Assembly: GCA_002374095.1 (NCBI GenBank)
Contig: DFKY01000019.1
Coordinates: forward strand, 1 to 19,403
Reading direction: 5' to 3'
DNA length: 19,403 nucleotides
DNA from: Lachnospiraceae bacterium UBA3633
GTDB lineage: Bacteria > Bacillota > Clostridia > Lachnospirales > Lachnospiraceae
The number at the start of each line of letters is the position of its first letter. Position 1 is the first letter of the stretch. Below the pieces are notes generated by a model. It was not told the DNA's origin. It did not search any database and saw only the letters and a program-made list of their open reading frames with translations. A program made the translations under genes and the position numbers. This document shows positions 1 through 7,656 of the stretch, piece after piece.

Positions 1-910
1 TTGTTAAAAGGGCTCCTTTAGTTTCACTTATTCCATCTTCATTAAAATAATAGAAAGCCTTATCTATATCTGTCGTTGATGGATCATAATAATAATACTC
101 ACCTAAAACTCCTTCATAACAACTTAAGTAATATAATACTCCATACTCAAAAAGGTCATATTTACCTATGTTGGTATTATTAAAACTAAGCGATACTTCT
201 ATATGGTCAAGTGCACTTATCCCTTGAGGATTTAAATAACCATTGCCACTATACCTCGTCACCATACTTTCTACAAATCCAGCTGGCAACAATACATAAT
301 TGTCGTTACTCTTGTCAAAGCCAAAAAACTTTACATTTGATGATAGCTTAAACAATATTGGACTATTGCCATTTCCATCTATCATGTCTCTTATGACTTT
401 TACATTGGTGCTTCCATTATAATAATTATCATTATCGTCAAAAATGCTTACATTTCCTGCATTTTCGCCACTATATATCTCATATCTATCATATGTTGAG
501 TGTATCACTACTGATGGACTTGCATTGCTTGCATGATTCCCTGCACCAAAAAACTCGCTATCAACATTTTCCTTGTCTATCTCTTTTTTGTTTTCTCTAT
601 ATCTCGTCTCGCTTTCTGTGGCTTTATCTTCATTAACATTCACTACATCTATGTCTTCTTCTATGTCTCTTCTTTTAACTTCTTTATCGGAGTATTTTAT
701 GAATAGTTTTTCTTCATAGTCATTTATATCGGTAATTACATCTATATCATCTATGGATTCTTCTTGCGCTTCATTTTCTTCATCAATCACTTCGCTTTCA
801 CTACTTATCACTAAATCTTCTTCTTTCACTTCTTCTGCAATTGCTGAAAATGCAAAGCTTGATGATAAAGAAAACACAAAAACAATAAATACTAATTTCT
901 TAATATTCAT
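1..910 (-). CDS. Secreted protein of unknown function, 3' end off the left edge
   Basis: A reading frame runs from an ATG at 908-910 leftwards without a stop to base 1, giving 303 codons of an incomplete protein. The start is preceded by GGAGG at good spacing. The N-terminus is a signal peptide: MNIKK, a hydrophobic stretch (VFIVFVFSLSSSFAF), then a likely cut near Ala-Ile-Ala at about residue 25. Next comes a very acidic, low-complexity linker at about residues 26-110, rich in Glu and Asp. From about residue 125 the sequence is Asn/Tyr/Gly/Ser-rich and beta-like, as in surface-exposed or cell-wall-associated proteins. I see no catalytic motif and do not recognise the family. It lies 72 bases downstream of the GGGtGRT gene on the same strand, with a weak promoter-like TATAAA in the gap, so it may have its own transcription. 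Confidence 0.8.
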   Translation of the reverse strand, partial: MNIKKLVFIVFVFSLSSSFAFSAIAEEVKEEDLVISSESEVIDEENEAQEESIDDIDVITDINDYEEKLFIKYSDKEVKRRDIEEDIDVVNVNEDKATESETRYRENKKEIDKENVDSEFFGAGNHASNASPSVVIHSTYDRYEIYSGENAGNVSIFDDNDNYYNGSTNVKVIRDMIDGNGNSPILFKLSSNVKFFGFDKSNDNYVLLPAGFVESMVTRYSGNGYLNPQGISALDHIEVSLSFNNTNIGKYDLFEYGVLYYLSCYEGVLGEYYYYDPSTTDIDKAFYYFNEDGISETKGALLT

Positions 911-982
911 ACGCCCTCCAATAATTAAATGTTTTATACTCAATATAACTAACTAGTTAATGCAATAAAAAAGATCATTCTT

Positions 983-1981
983 TTACATCTTTTCACTTAA
1001 TGCCACAGCAACCGCTACTGTCATTCCTACCATTGGATTATTGCCTGCACCTATAAATCCCATCATGTCAACATGTGCTGGCACTGATGAACTTCCAGCA
1101 AACTGTGCATCAGCATGCATACGACCTAAAGTATCAGTCATACCATATGATGCTGGACCTGCTGCCATGTTGTCTGGATGAAGTGTCCTACCTGTACCAC
1201 CACCTGATGCAACTGAAAAATATTTTTTGCCTTGCTCTATTCTTTCTTTCTTGTATGTACCAGCTACTGGATGTTGAAATCTTGTAGGGTTAGTTGAATT
1301 ACCTGTTATTGAAATATCTACATTTTCACGATGCATGATAGCCACACCTTCAGTTACATCATCAGCGCCATAGCACTTTACTTTGGCTCTCTCTCCATCA
1401 GAATAAGATGTAGAATTCACTTCTTTCAACTCGTTTTTAAAATGATCAAATGTAGTCTCTACATAAGTAAAGCCATTAATTCTTGATATAATTTTAGCAG
1501 CATCTTTGCCAAGACCATTTAGTATTACACGAAGTGGTTTTTTACGAACTTTATTGGCATTATTTGCTATACCTATAGCACCTTCAGCAGCTGCAAAGCT
1601 CTCATGGCCTGCAAGAAATGCGAAGCACTCTGTATCTTCCGAAAGAAGCATAGATGCAAGATTGCCATGTCCAAGTCCAACCTTTCTATTTTCAGCTACA
1701 GACCCTTCTACGCAAAAAGCCTGCAACCCTATACCGATATTTTCAGCAATCTTATATGCTTCCTTATCGCCTTTTTTTATAGCAATGGCTGCTCCTGCAA
1801 TATAGGCATATGGAGCATTTTCAAAGCATATTCCTTGCACACCTTTTACTATATTATATACATCGACGCCTTTTTCATCGCAGATTTTTTTAGCATCATC
1901 AATATCCTTTATGCCATATTCCGAAAGTACTTTATTGATCTTATTAATCCTTCTATCATATCCTTCAAATGTTATACTCAT
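983..1981 (-). CDS. GGGtGRT protein
   Basis: The 332-residue protein contains SGGGTGRTLHPDNMA at about residues 259-273, the signature that names the GGGtGRT family. A glycine-rich C-terminus (GFIGAGNNPMVGMTVAVAVA) follows. The family is widespread in anaerobic Firmicutes and has no established biochemical role. It is typically encoded beside an Fe-S scaffold-like gene, as here. The chosen start is MSITFEGYD at 1979-1981, because AAGGAG lies 5 bases upstream and the upstream gene's stop is only 2 bases away. A longer in-frame start at 2056 would overlap the upstream gene by 73 bases and lacks such a site. Cys52, Cys90 and Cys119 are present but not in a known metal-binding spacing. Translational coupling with the upstream scaffold gene suggests that the two products act together. 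Confidence 0.9.
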   Translation of the reverse strand: MSITFEGYDRRINKINKVLSEYGIKDIDDAKKICDEKGVDVYNIVKGVQGICFENAPYAYIAGAAIAIKKGDKEAYKIAENIGIGLQAFCVEGSVAENRKVGLGHGNLASMLLSEDTECFAFLAGHESFAAAEGAIGIANNANKVRKKPLRVILNGLGKDAAKIISRINGFTYVETTFDHFKNELKEVNSTSYSDGERAKVKCYGADDVTEGVAIMHRENVDISITGNSTNPTRFQHPVAGTYKKERIEQGKKYFSVASGGGTGRTLHPDNMAAGPASYGMTDTLGRMHADAQFAGSSSVPAHVDMMGFIGAGNNPMVGMTVAVAVALSEKM

Positions 1982-1983
1982 AT

Positions 1984-2676
1984 CTACTCCTTCCTTGGAT
2001 CTATAATTTTCTTTGCATCTTTTACACGACCATATGCACCTTTTGATTTTTCCCATGCATCATTTGGTGTATCGCCTTTCTTAATAAAATCTGTCATCTT
2101 TCCAAGTGATACATATTCATAACCTATAATCTCATCTTTATCATCAAGTGCAATTCCTGTCACATAGCCTTCTGCCATCTCCAAATATCTTGCGCCTTTT
2201 GCTTTAGTACCATACATAGTTCCAACTTGGCTACGTCTTCCTTTTCCAAGATCTTCAAGACCTGCACCTACTGCAAGTCCATCATCAGAAAACGCACTTT
2301 GTGTCCTGCCATAAACTATCTGTAAAAAGATCTCTCTCATAGCAGTATTTATAGCATCACACACAAGGTCAGTATTAAGTGCTTCAAGTAATGTCTTTCC
2401 AGGAAGTATCTCTGATGCCATAGCAGCAGAATGTGTCATACCAGAGCATCCTATAGTTTCTACTAATGCTTCTTCAATTATTCCATTTTTTACATTTAAT
2501 GTAAGTTTACATGCGCCTTGTTGAGGAGCACACCAACCAATACCATGACTAAATCCACTTATGTCTTTAATCTCTTTTGCATGTACCCATTTCCCTTCTT
2601 CTGGTATAGGTGCATTTTCATGATTTGCGCCTTTAGAAACTTTGCACATGCACTCAATTTCTTTTGTATAAATCAT
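1984..2676 (-). CDS. NifU/IscU-like iron-sulfur cluster assembly scaffold protein
   Basis: The protein resembles the Fe-S scaffold-like family that accompanies GGGtGRT genes. Cysteines that could hold a cluster lie at about residues 49 and 56 (GWCAPQQGAC) and 77 (TIGCSGM), the last in a NifU-like GCSG setting. Cys9 and Cys11 near the N-terminus are additional. The ATG at 2674-2676 is preferred: GGAGG sits 6 bases upstream of it, whereas the ATG at 2682 abuts GGAGG directly. That gives 230 residues, longer than classical IscU (about 130), with an extra C-terminal region after residue 120. The gene starts just downstream of the rpsO terminator and is followed after 2 bases by the GGGtGRT gene, forming a coupled pair. 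No IscS-like desulfurase is present in the window, so a general role in the Isc/Suf pathway is not shown. Confidence 0.82.
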   Translation of the reverse strand: MIYTKEIECMCKVSKGANHENAPIPEEGKWVHAKEIKDISGFSHGIGWCAPQQGACKLTLNVKNGIIEEALVETIGCSGMTHSAAMASEILPGKTLLEALNTDLVCDAINTAMREIFLQIVYGRTQSAFSDDGLAVGAGLEDLGKGRRSQVGTMYGTKAKGARYLEMAEGYVTGIALDDKDEIIGYEYVSLGKMTDFIKKGDTPNDAWEKSKGAYGRVKDAKKIIDPRKE

Positions 2677-2715
2677 ATACATCCTCCAATATTTTTTTTA
2701 TCGATTAACATAGAT

Positions 2716-2724
2716 ATTTTAGCA
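2716..2724 (-). promoter_or_regulatory. Possible extended -10 promoter for the scaffold/GGGtGRT pair
   Basis: On the minus strand TG-C-TAAAAT lies directly after the rpsO terminator and 40 bases before the scaffold start. It matches an extended -10 element. There is no recognisable -35 box, so this is tentative. Confidence 0.25.
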
Positions 2725-2728
2725 TAAA

Positions 2729-2754
2729 AAAAGTCGTCCGTAAAGACGACTTTT
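2729..2754 (-). terminator. Intrinsic terminator after rpsO
   Basis: AAAAGTCGTC (2745-2754 read on the minus strand) pairs with GACGACTTTT (2729-2738) around a 6-base loop, and a T run follows. It begins 2 bases past the rpsO stop codon. Confidence 0.9.
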
Positions 2755-2756
2755 AA

Positions 2757-3023
2757 TTATTTTCTTAAATTTAGTTTCTTAATCAAGTCTCTGTAAGCTT
2801 CAAGATTAGTTGTCTCAAGATACTTAAGTAATTGCTTTCTTTTACCCACCATCATAAGAAGTCCACGATTAGAATGGAAATCTTTTGGATTCTTCGCGAG
2901 ATGTGCGTTAAGTTCAGTAATTCTCTCTGTAAGTAATGCTACCTGAACTTCTGTGCTTCCAGTATCATTTTGGTCTTTACCAAATTTAGATATTATCTCT
3001 TTCTTTTTTTCTTTTGTAAGCAT
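2757..3023 (-). CDS. rpsO: 30S ribosomal protein S15
   Basis: The 88-residue product has the usual length of bacterial S15 and its conserved features: N-terminal MLTKEKKKEII, GSTEVQVALLTERI at about residues 22-35, HLKxxxKDxHSRRGL-type HLAKNPKDFHSNRGL at about 41-55, and the basic KRKQLLKYL. S15 binds the central domain of 16S rRNA early in 30S assembly. GGAGG precedes the ATG by 4 bases. The gene has a strong promoter inside the end of the preceding flavoprotein gene and its own terminator, so it can be expressed alone. The 5' leader is about 75 nt. S15 controls its own leader in many bacteria, but I did not identify a specific S15 fold here. Confidence 0.98.
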   Translation of the reverse strand: MLTKEKKKEIISKFGKDQNDTGSTEVQVALLTERITELNAHLAKNPKDFHSNRGLLMMVGKRKQLLKYLETTNLEAYRDLIKKLNLRK

Positions 3024-3104
3024 AATGCCTCCTATAGGTTAATATTCAAAACCCGCAGTATACGTATATAGGATTTTATCGTAAACCACAGGAAATGTAA
3101 TTAT

Positions 3105-3132
3105 ATTGTATCACATTATATATTTTTGTCAA
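3105..3132 (-). promoter_or_regulatory. rpsO promoter
   Basis: On the minus strand TTGACA (3127-3132) and TACAAT (3105-3110) are separated by 16 bases, close to the sigma-A consensus. The -35 box overlaps the last codons of the upstream flavoprotein gene. Confidence 0.8.
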
Positions 3133-4403
3133 GAATTACTATAGAACCCAGCTGCAAACCCTGTAGTAGCAGCTATCTGTATGTTAAATCCACCAGTTAA
3201 TGCATCTACATCAAGTACTTCTCCCGCAAAATAAAGTCCACTAATTTTTTTGCTTTCCATCGTTTTAGGATTTATTTCTTTTACATCAACACCGCCACGA
3301 GTAACTATTGCTTCATCAAAGCCTCTTGTACCAGCAATTGTAAACTCGAAGTCCTTAAGCATATTTACAATCTCTTTTCTGCTTATTTTATCTATTTCTG
3401 ATGCCTTTACATCTCCTACACTTTTATTGATTGCACCTAGTTTATCATCAAGTCTTCTTATAAATACATTGAGCATAGATTTTGGTAGTAGAGATTCCAT
3501 AATAGACTTAATTTTTTTATTTTTATTATCACTGAACTCACGAATTAGACGGTCATCAAGTTTTTCATGTGTAAGTGCAGGCTTTAGGTCGATAGATAAT
3601 TTGATTTTAGATGAATTGAAATTAGTCTTTTCCGCATCAATGAAAGAACTTGCCGAAAGTATGATGGGCCCACTTACGCCAAAATGTGTAAAAAGCATCT
3701 CTCCAAAATCATTATATAATACTTTTTTAGGGTCATTTTTGTCATATATCTTGATTGATACATTTTTAAGAGAAAGTCCTTCCATATCTACAACATCAGT
3801 AATTTCTTTTACATCAAATGGTACAAGCGATGGATACTGATTGGTGACTTTGATAGAAAAGTTTTTTGCAAATTTATATCCATCACCAGTTGATCCAGTG
3901 AGTGGATATGACTTTCCACCTGTAGCTATTATAACTCTATCTGATGTATAAGTGTTATCAGATGTCTCTATAGAAAACTTATCATCTTCACATTTTTTAA
4001 TGCTTTTTACATTTTCATTGTACCTTATATCTACGCCACTATCTTTCAAAAACTTTGTAAGTGCTTTAATCACATCTGATGATTTATCGCTAACTGGAAA
4101 AACTCTATTACCTCTCTCTACTTTAAGCGGGCATCCAGCGCTAGTCACAAGTTTCTGCAGATCATCATTTGAAAAGATAGCAAAAGAAGAATATAAAAAT
4201 CTTCCATTTCTTATGACATTTTTAAAAAATTCTTCTTTATCACAGTTATTAGTCAGATTGCATCGTCCCTTACCAGAGATATAAAGCTTTTTGCCAAGTT
4301 TTTCATTCTTTTCAAGTATAGTGACAATGTTTTCTTTATTTTTTGATGCAGCAATCGCAGCAAGCATTCCCGCTGCTCCACCGCCAATAATACAAATCTT
4401 CAT
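3129..4403 (-). CDS. NAD(P)/FAD-dependent oxidoreductase, HI0933/YhiN (BaiN-like) family
   Basis: The 424-residue flavoprotein has an N-terminal Rossmann motif MKICIIGGGAAGMLAA (GGGAAG at 7-12), the family motif GKGRCNLTNN at 44-53, RVIIATGGKSYP in the middle, and the C-terminal FAD-contacting segment GLYFAGEVLDVDALTGG with FNIQIAATTG. This is the HI0933-like family. Members are annotated as flavoproteins or aminoacetone oxidase-like enzymes, and BaiN was assigned to bile-acid reduction, but no substrate can be read from sequence. Its ATG overlaps the upstream stop by one base (TAATG), which implies translational coupling to the acidic repeat protein. It appears to be the last gene of the degV operon before rpsO, and the rpsO promoter lies in its 3' end. 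Confidence 0.9.
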   Translation of the reverse strand: MKICIIGGGAAGMLAAIAASKNKENIVTILEKNEKLGKKLYISGKGRCNLTNNCDKEEFFKNVIRNGRFLYSSFAIFSNDDLQKLVTSAGCPLKVERGNRVFPVSDKSSDVIKALTKFLKDSGVDIRYNENVKSIKKCEDDKFSIETSDNTYTSDRVIIATGGKSYPLTGSTGDGYKFAKNFSIKVTNQYPSLVPFDVKEITDVVDMEGLSLKNVSIKIYDKNDPKKVLYNDFGEMLFTHFGVSGPIILSASSFIDAEKTNFNSSKIKLSIDLKPALTHEKLDDRLIREFSDNKNKKIKSIMESLLPKSMLNVFIRRLDDKLGAINKSVGDVKASEIDKISRKEIVNMLKDFEFTIAGTRGFDEAIVTRGGVDVKEINPKTMESKKISGLYFAGEVLDVDALTGGFNIQIAATTGFAAGFYSNS

Positions 4404-4912
4404 TATGCAGTTTCACTAATTTCAGTTTCGTCTTTTATGGTTTTATCATTTGCTACTTCATCACTTGCTACTTCATCACTTGCTACTTCATCATTTGCCA
4501 CTTCATCTTTAGCTTCATCTTCGCTATCTTTAAGTGGCACATGAAGTGTGCATGCCATAAGTATAAGCTTATTGTACTCTTCTTCAGTACCGAGCTTCGT
4601 TTCTTTAAGTTTTGCTTTATACTCTCTCCAGTATCTTATTCTTTCCGATTCTTCAACTTCTGTTGATTTTGAAAAGTCAATATCAAGTCTTATATCTATA
4701 GGCAGTCTATAATGAAACACGCACTTGCCAAATACATCCAAATCATTACTTATCTCAATCAGATCTTTTATGTCCATCTTTTTAATGCGTGATATAAGAT
4801 CTTCAGTAATACTTGCTTCAGCAGTAACGCTTGTCGTGCTATAAAGTCTACTTATATATTTCATTATAGCGTCTTTGTTATCATTAAACTTTTTTAATTC
4901 CTTATCATCCAT
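4403..4912 (-). CDS. Acidic protein with C-terminal pentapeptide repeats, unknown function
   Basis: This 169-residue protein is not a family I recognise. Residues 1-125 are charged and predicted helical, with no signal peptide or membrane segment, and contain paired aromatic/charged stretches such as ERIRYWREYKAKL. The last 40 residues are strongly acidic and built from a DEVAS/DEVAN pentapeptide repeated four times, encoded by 15-nt tandem repeats at 4447-4506. No convincing Shine-Dalgarno site precedes the ATG (only GGATG at about 16 bases), which is unusual for this region. The gene starts 23 bases after the lipoprotein gene and overlaps the flavoprotein start by one base, so it is an operon member. 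The repeat tail is probably disordered and may vary in copy number. Confidence 0.8.
   Translation of the reverse strand: MDDKELKKFNDNKDAIMKYISRLYSTTSVTAEASITEDLISRIKKMDIKDLIEISNDLDVFGKCVFHYRLPIDIRLDIDFSKSTEVEESERIRYWREYKAKLKETKLGTEEEYNKLILMACTLHVPLKDSEDEAKDEVANDEVASDEVASDEVANDKTIKDETEISETA
4447..4506 (-). repeat. Four tandem 15-nt repeats inside a coding sequence
   Basis: Four consecutive 15-base units based on CACTTGCTACTTCAT (plus-strand reading) occur at 4447, 4462, 4477 and 4492. The middle two are identical; the outer two differ at one or two positions. Each unit encodes five residues, so changes in copy number keep the frame. Confidence 0.92.
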
Positions 4913-4935
4913 AAATTATGTACTACATCCAAAAC

Positions 4936-6009
4936 TTAATTTTCTACAATATTAATGTCAGCAATAATTTTTGTCTCATCACGATTTTCAATAGTAACAT
5001 CAAGTTCTGAAACATTGCTTTTATTTGATACAAATCTTACTTTCAGTTTACCATCACCATAGTCATCAACTTGAAGTGTATTTAAAGCTTCAGAAGTTAT
5101 GTCGCTTGCTCCAACTACAAAGTCTATACCAAGCTCTTCATTTTTACTCTTAATCTTATCTATAAGAGCCTTGTCCATATATTTAGCATCTAGATTCTCA
5201 AGCCTTTTTTCTTTATCATTTAAGAGATTATCGTCAAGTAATTCCCCAAAATATGATAAATAGAAATTATATAAAAATTCTGCATCACTTATACCATTTG
5301 CAAGAATTATAGGCCAGCCGTAGTCTTTGATACCAAGTATTCTTAAGCCATTAGCTTTTGCATACATATCGATATACTCAAATCTAAGCGCACTATCATT
5401 ACTATCTCTTTTTAATATATCATCATATAATTTTTGGTCATTTCCACAGATTTTTTTGAGACTCGGCTCAAATCCGCTTCCATCTTCTGCTATTTCTTTT
5501 GATGCAAAAGAAACCACTCCGCTCTCGTCTTCTTTCAAATGATAACACCCAGGCATAGAACCATAATTTTCCATATAGAAAATCGTGCCTCTAAGTGCAT
5601 ATCCATAAACTTGAAAATCGCCAAAAACCTTTATATCATTTTTATCAGAATCATCAATTTTAACTATGTATGGTGTAGGTATCTCTACAATTCCTTCTGT
5701 AGCAAATTTTTCATCTGCATCGATTAGCATAGCTTCAGTAACAGTTTTTAAGATTTTGTCATCTCCTGCATATGAAAATGGCACCTTTGAATCAAAACTT
5801 GGGTTTGCGTCATTGACCTTATTGTAAGAACTAAGCACTTTCACGCTTTCGCTTACATCGCTCTCACTCTCTGCAGATACTGCTTCATCTTTTTCTGCTT
5901 CAGCTAAAGCCATCGCACTTTCCTCTGACTCAGCTACAGTATTCTTTTGATTTTGGCACCCTGCACAAATTGATAAAACTACCGCCAACAAAACTAGTTT
6001 TTTAACCAT
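4936..6009 (-). CDS. Probable lipoprotein, unknown function
   Basis: The 357-residue product begins MVKKLVLLAVVLSICAGCQ: a short basic N-terminus, a hydrophobic core and a lipobox-like ICAGC with the lipidated cysteine at residue 18. Cys at -3 is less usual than Leu. The next 30 residues are Glu/Ser/Ala-rich and look like a flexible tether. The rest is a soluble extracytoplasmic domain with mixed Asp/Lys/Tyr content and a C-terminal beta-rich stretch (KLKVRFVSNKSNVSELDVTIENR). I do not recognise the fold. GAAGG lies 7 bases before the ATG. The gene follows degV by 17 bases and precedes the acidic repeat protein by 23, so it is co-transcribed with them. Confidence 0.82.
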   Translation of the reverse strand: MVKKLVLLAVVLSICAGCQNQKNTVAESEESAMALAEAEKDEAVSAESESDVSESVKVLSSYNKVNDANPSFDSKVPFSYAGDDKILKTVTEAMLIDADEKFATEGIVEIPTPYIVKIDDSDKNDIKVFGDFQVYGYALRGTIFYMENYGSMPGCYHLKEDESGVVSFASKEIAEDGSGFEPSLKKICGNDQKLYDDILKRDSNDSALRFEYIDMYAKANGLRILGIKDYGWPIILANGISDAEFLYNFYLSYFGELLDDNLLNDKEKRLENLDAKYMDKALIDKIKSKNEELGIDFVVGASDITSEALNTLQVDDYGDGKLKVRFVSNKSNVSELDVTIENRDETKIIADINIVEN

Positions 6010-6026
6010 ATCTTACCTTCTTTCAT

Positions 6027-6893
6027 TTATATTATTATTTTTTTATAAAGTGCTATCCCTATAGTATCTGGCCCCGTGTGGCATGCAACCACTTGAGATA
6101 ACTTCCCAAGATATATACTTTCATCTGGAATCGGGAACTTATCATGTATTTTTTTCTTCACTTCTTCTGCAAGTTCTAAATTTTTGGCATATGCAACATC
6201 CAAGTAATACTCTTTGCCAAATTTAGTATAATCGCGCTCTACTATATCATCAATAAAACTTAAAATGTCATCAAATGCATTTTTAAGCGATCTTTCTTTT
6301 TTCACAAGAGAAAATTTGCCACCATCACTATAAAGTATAGGTTTTATATTTAATATATTGCCGATAGTTGCAGTGATAGCATCTACGCGACCACCCTTTT
6401 TTAGATAATTAAAATCATCAACGACTATCCAAATATCATTTTTTGCGTTTTTTTCAACTATATCTTTAATGTCGCGAGAACTATATCCACTGTCAACAAG
6501 TTCTTTCACATACAATAATAGTCGTCTTTCTGGAACTGAAATAGTTTTATGATCTATACAAAAAACTTTATCCTTAAACTCGTCAGCATTAGATATGAGA
6601 AATCCCGTATTATACGAACTTGATAGTCCACTTGTTATAGGGAAGTATAGTACTTCATCATACTCTTTTAGTAACTCTCTTATCTTATTCACGACAAGCT
6701 CTACAGGAGCTTGTGATGTATTGATCCTTTTTGCATTTGCAAGCTTTTCAAAAAAAATATTTTCATCTAAGTTTAGGTCATTGTACTCTACATCATCAAG
6801 CAAGAATGGTAGTCCAACTAATTCGAAACCATTTTCACCTGCTTCTTCTTTAGATAACCCTGAGCTTGTATCAATTAAAATTTTAGTGCTCAT
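6027..6893 (-). CDS. DegV family fatty-acid-binding protein
   Basis: The 288-residue protein has the DegV architecture: N-terminal ILIDTSSGL (residues 5-13), where the DxS motif contacts the lipid head group, PITSGLSSSYNTG at 86-97, and the KKGGRVDAITATIGNILNIKPIL segment at about 165-187 that forms part of the acyl pocket. In Firmicutes, DegV/FakB proteins carry a fatty acid for phosphorylation by FakA kinase. No FakA is visible here, so assignment as a FakB is inferred only from family membership. The length is typical. The Shine-Dalgarno site is weak: AAAGGG lies about 13 bases before the ATG. It is the first gene of the lipoprotein/repeat-protein/flavoprotein operon and is divergent from the nitroreductase gene. 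Confidence 0.92.
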   Translation of the reverse strand: MSTKILIDTSSGLSKEEAGENGFELVGLPFLLDDVEYNDLNLDENIFFEKLANAKRINTSQAPVELVVNKIRELLKEYDEVLYFPITSGLSSSYNTGFLISNADEFKDKVFCIDHKTISVPERRLLLYVKELVDSGYSSRDIKDIVEKNAKNDIWIVVDDFNYLKKGGRVDAITATIGNILNIKPILYSDGGKFSLVKKERSLKNAFDDILSFIDDIVERDYTKFGKEYYLDVAYAKNLELAEEVKKKIHDKFPIPDESIYLGKLSQVVACHTGPDTIGIALYKKIII

Positions 6894-6937
6894 GCTTTAG
6901 TTAATACGCCCTTTCCCAAAATATTATTCTACAAAAC

Positions 6938-6943
6938 ATTATA
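6938..6943 (-). promoter_or_regulatory. Likely -10 box for the degV operon
   Basis: A perfect TATAAT on the minus strand lies 45 bases before the degV start. The region 17 bases further upstream (TAGTAT) is a poor -35 box. Confidence 0.45.
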
Positions 6944-6983
6944 CAACATTTTTTTAAGATATACTATATTTTTTTAATGGCAT

Positions 6984-7012
6984 TTGACATTTATTTAATA
7001 AAACATTATAAT
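6984..7012 (+). promoter_or_regulatory. Consensus promoter for the nitroreductase gene
   Basis: TTGACA (6984-6989), a 17-base spacer and TATAAT (7007-7012) form a perfect sigma-A consensus. Transcription should begin near 7019, which excludes an upstream TTG start at 7014 and supports the ATG at 7050. Confidence 0.9.
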
Positions 7013-7049
7013 TTTGCAAGATAAACAAATAGTTAAAACGGAGGCAAAT

Positions 7050-7577
7050 ATGAACGAAACATTAAATACTTTATTAAAAAGGCGTAGCATAAGAAACTAC
7101 CTTGATAAGCCAGTAGAAAAAGAAAAAATTGATGAAATCTTAAAGGCCGGCACTTTCGCTCCTACGGCATCAGGAAAACAGAGCCCTACCATAGTATGTA
7201 TAGAAAATAAAGACGATCTTAAACTTGCCGAAAAAATCAATGCAGAAGTTATGGGTAACCCTTCAGCTAATCCATTTTATGGAGCACCTATCGCCATACT
7301 TGTACTTGGCGATAAAGATAATGCCAATACAGTATATGATGGAACTCTTGTGATGGGTAATCTTATGAATGCTGCAGCAAGTCTTGGTCTTGGCTCTTGT
7401 TGGATACACAGAGCAAAAGAAACTTATGAAAGAGAGGATGGTAAGGCACTTCTCAAAAAATGGGGACTAAATGGTAATTATATCGGTATAGGATATTGTG
7501 TAATTGGTTACACAAATGACAATGCTTTAGCTGATGGTCCTGCAAGAAAAGATGGTTATGTGCACATTATAAAATAA
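7050..7577 (+). CDS. Nitroreductase family FMN-dependent oxidoreductase
   Basis: The 175-residue protein matches the small single-domain nitroreductase family. RRSIRNY at 11-17 is the classic FMN-phosphate-binding N-terminus, APTASGKQSP follows at about 33-42, then VMGNLMNAAASLGLGSCWIH near the middle and GIGYCVIGY near the C-terminus. Such enzymes use FMN and NAD(P)H to reduce nitroaromatics, quinones or flavins; the substrate cannot be predicted. The ATG at 7050 has CGGAGG 5 bases upstream. The gene is monocistronic, with a consensus promoter and a terminator 20 bases after its stop. It is one of only two real plus-strand genes in the window. Confidence 0.94.
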   Translation: MNETLNTLLKRRSIRNYLDKPVEKEKIDEILKAGTFAPTASGKQSPTIVCIENKDDLKLAEKINAEVMGNPSANPFYGAPIAILVLGDKDNANTVYDGTLVMGNLMNAAASLGLGSCWIHRAKETYEREDGKALLKKWGLNGNYIGIGYCVIGYTNDNALADGPARKDGYVHIIK

Positions 7578-7596
7578 TAAATTTCATTTTTTAAAT

Positions 7597-7626
7597 AAAA
7601 AAGACGATACTCCATCGTCTTTTTTT
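7597..7626. terminator. Bidirectional intrinsic terminator shared by the nitroreductase and prd genes
   Basis: AAAAAAGACGAT (7597-7608), a 5-base loop and ATCGTCTTTTTT (7614-7625) form a stem flanked by A and T runs. It therefore works on both strands, ending the plus-strand nitroreductase and the minus-strand prdE transcript. Confidence 0.93.
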
Positions 7627-7656
7627 ATTTCCTATATAAAAATAAAAATCATTATG

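Noticed and set aside
1982..2056. A 25-residue N-terminal extension of the GGGtGRT protein
   Set aside because: It overlaps the scaffold gene in another frame. The start at 1981 is optimally placed after AAGGAG.
1604..2122. A 172-codon plus-strand frame opposite the GGGtGRT and scaffold genes
   Set aside because: It is antisense to two clear coding sequences, is low-complexity in composition and has no ribosome-binding site. The other plus-strand frames over minus-strand genes (for example 3250-3840, 8524-8955, 9710-10186 and 10579-11100) were dropped for the same reason.
7014..7049. A TTG start giving 12 extra residues on the nitroreductase
   Set aside because: It lies at or before the predicted transcription start and has no Shine-Dalgarno site. 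The ATG at 7050 has a strong one.
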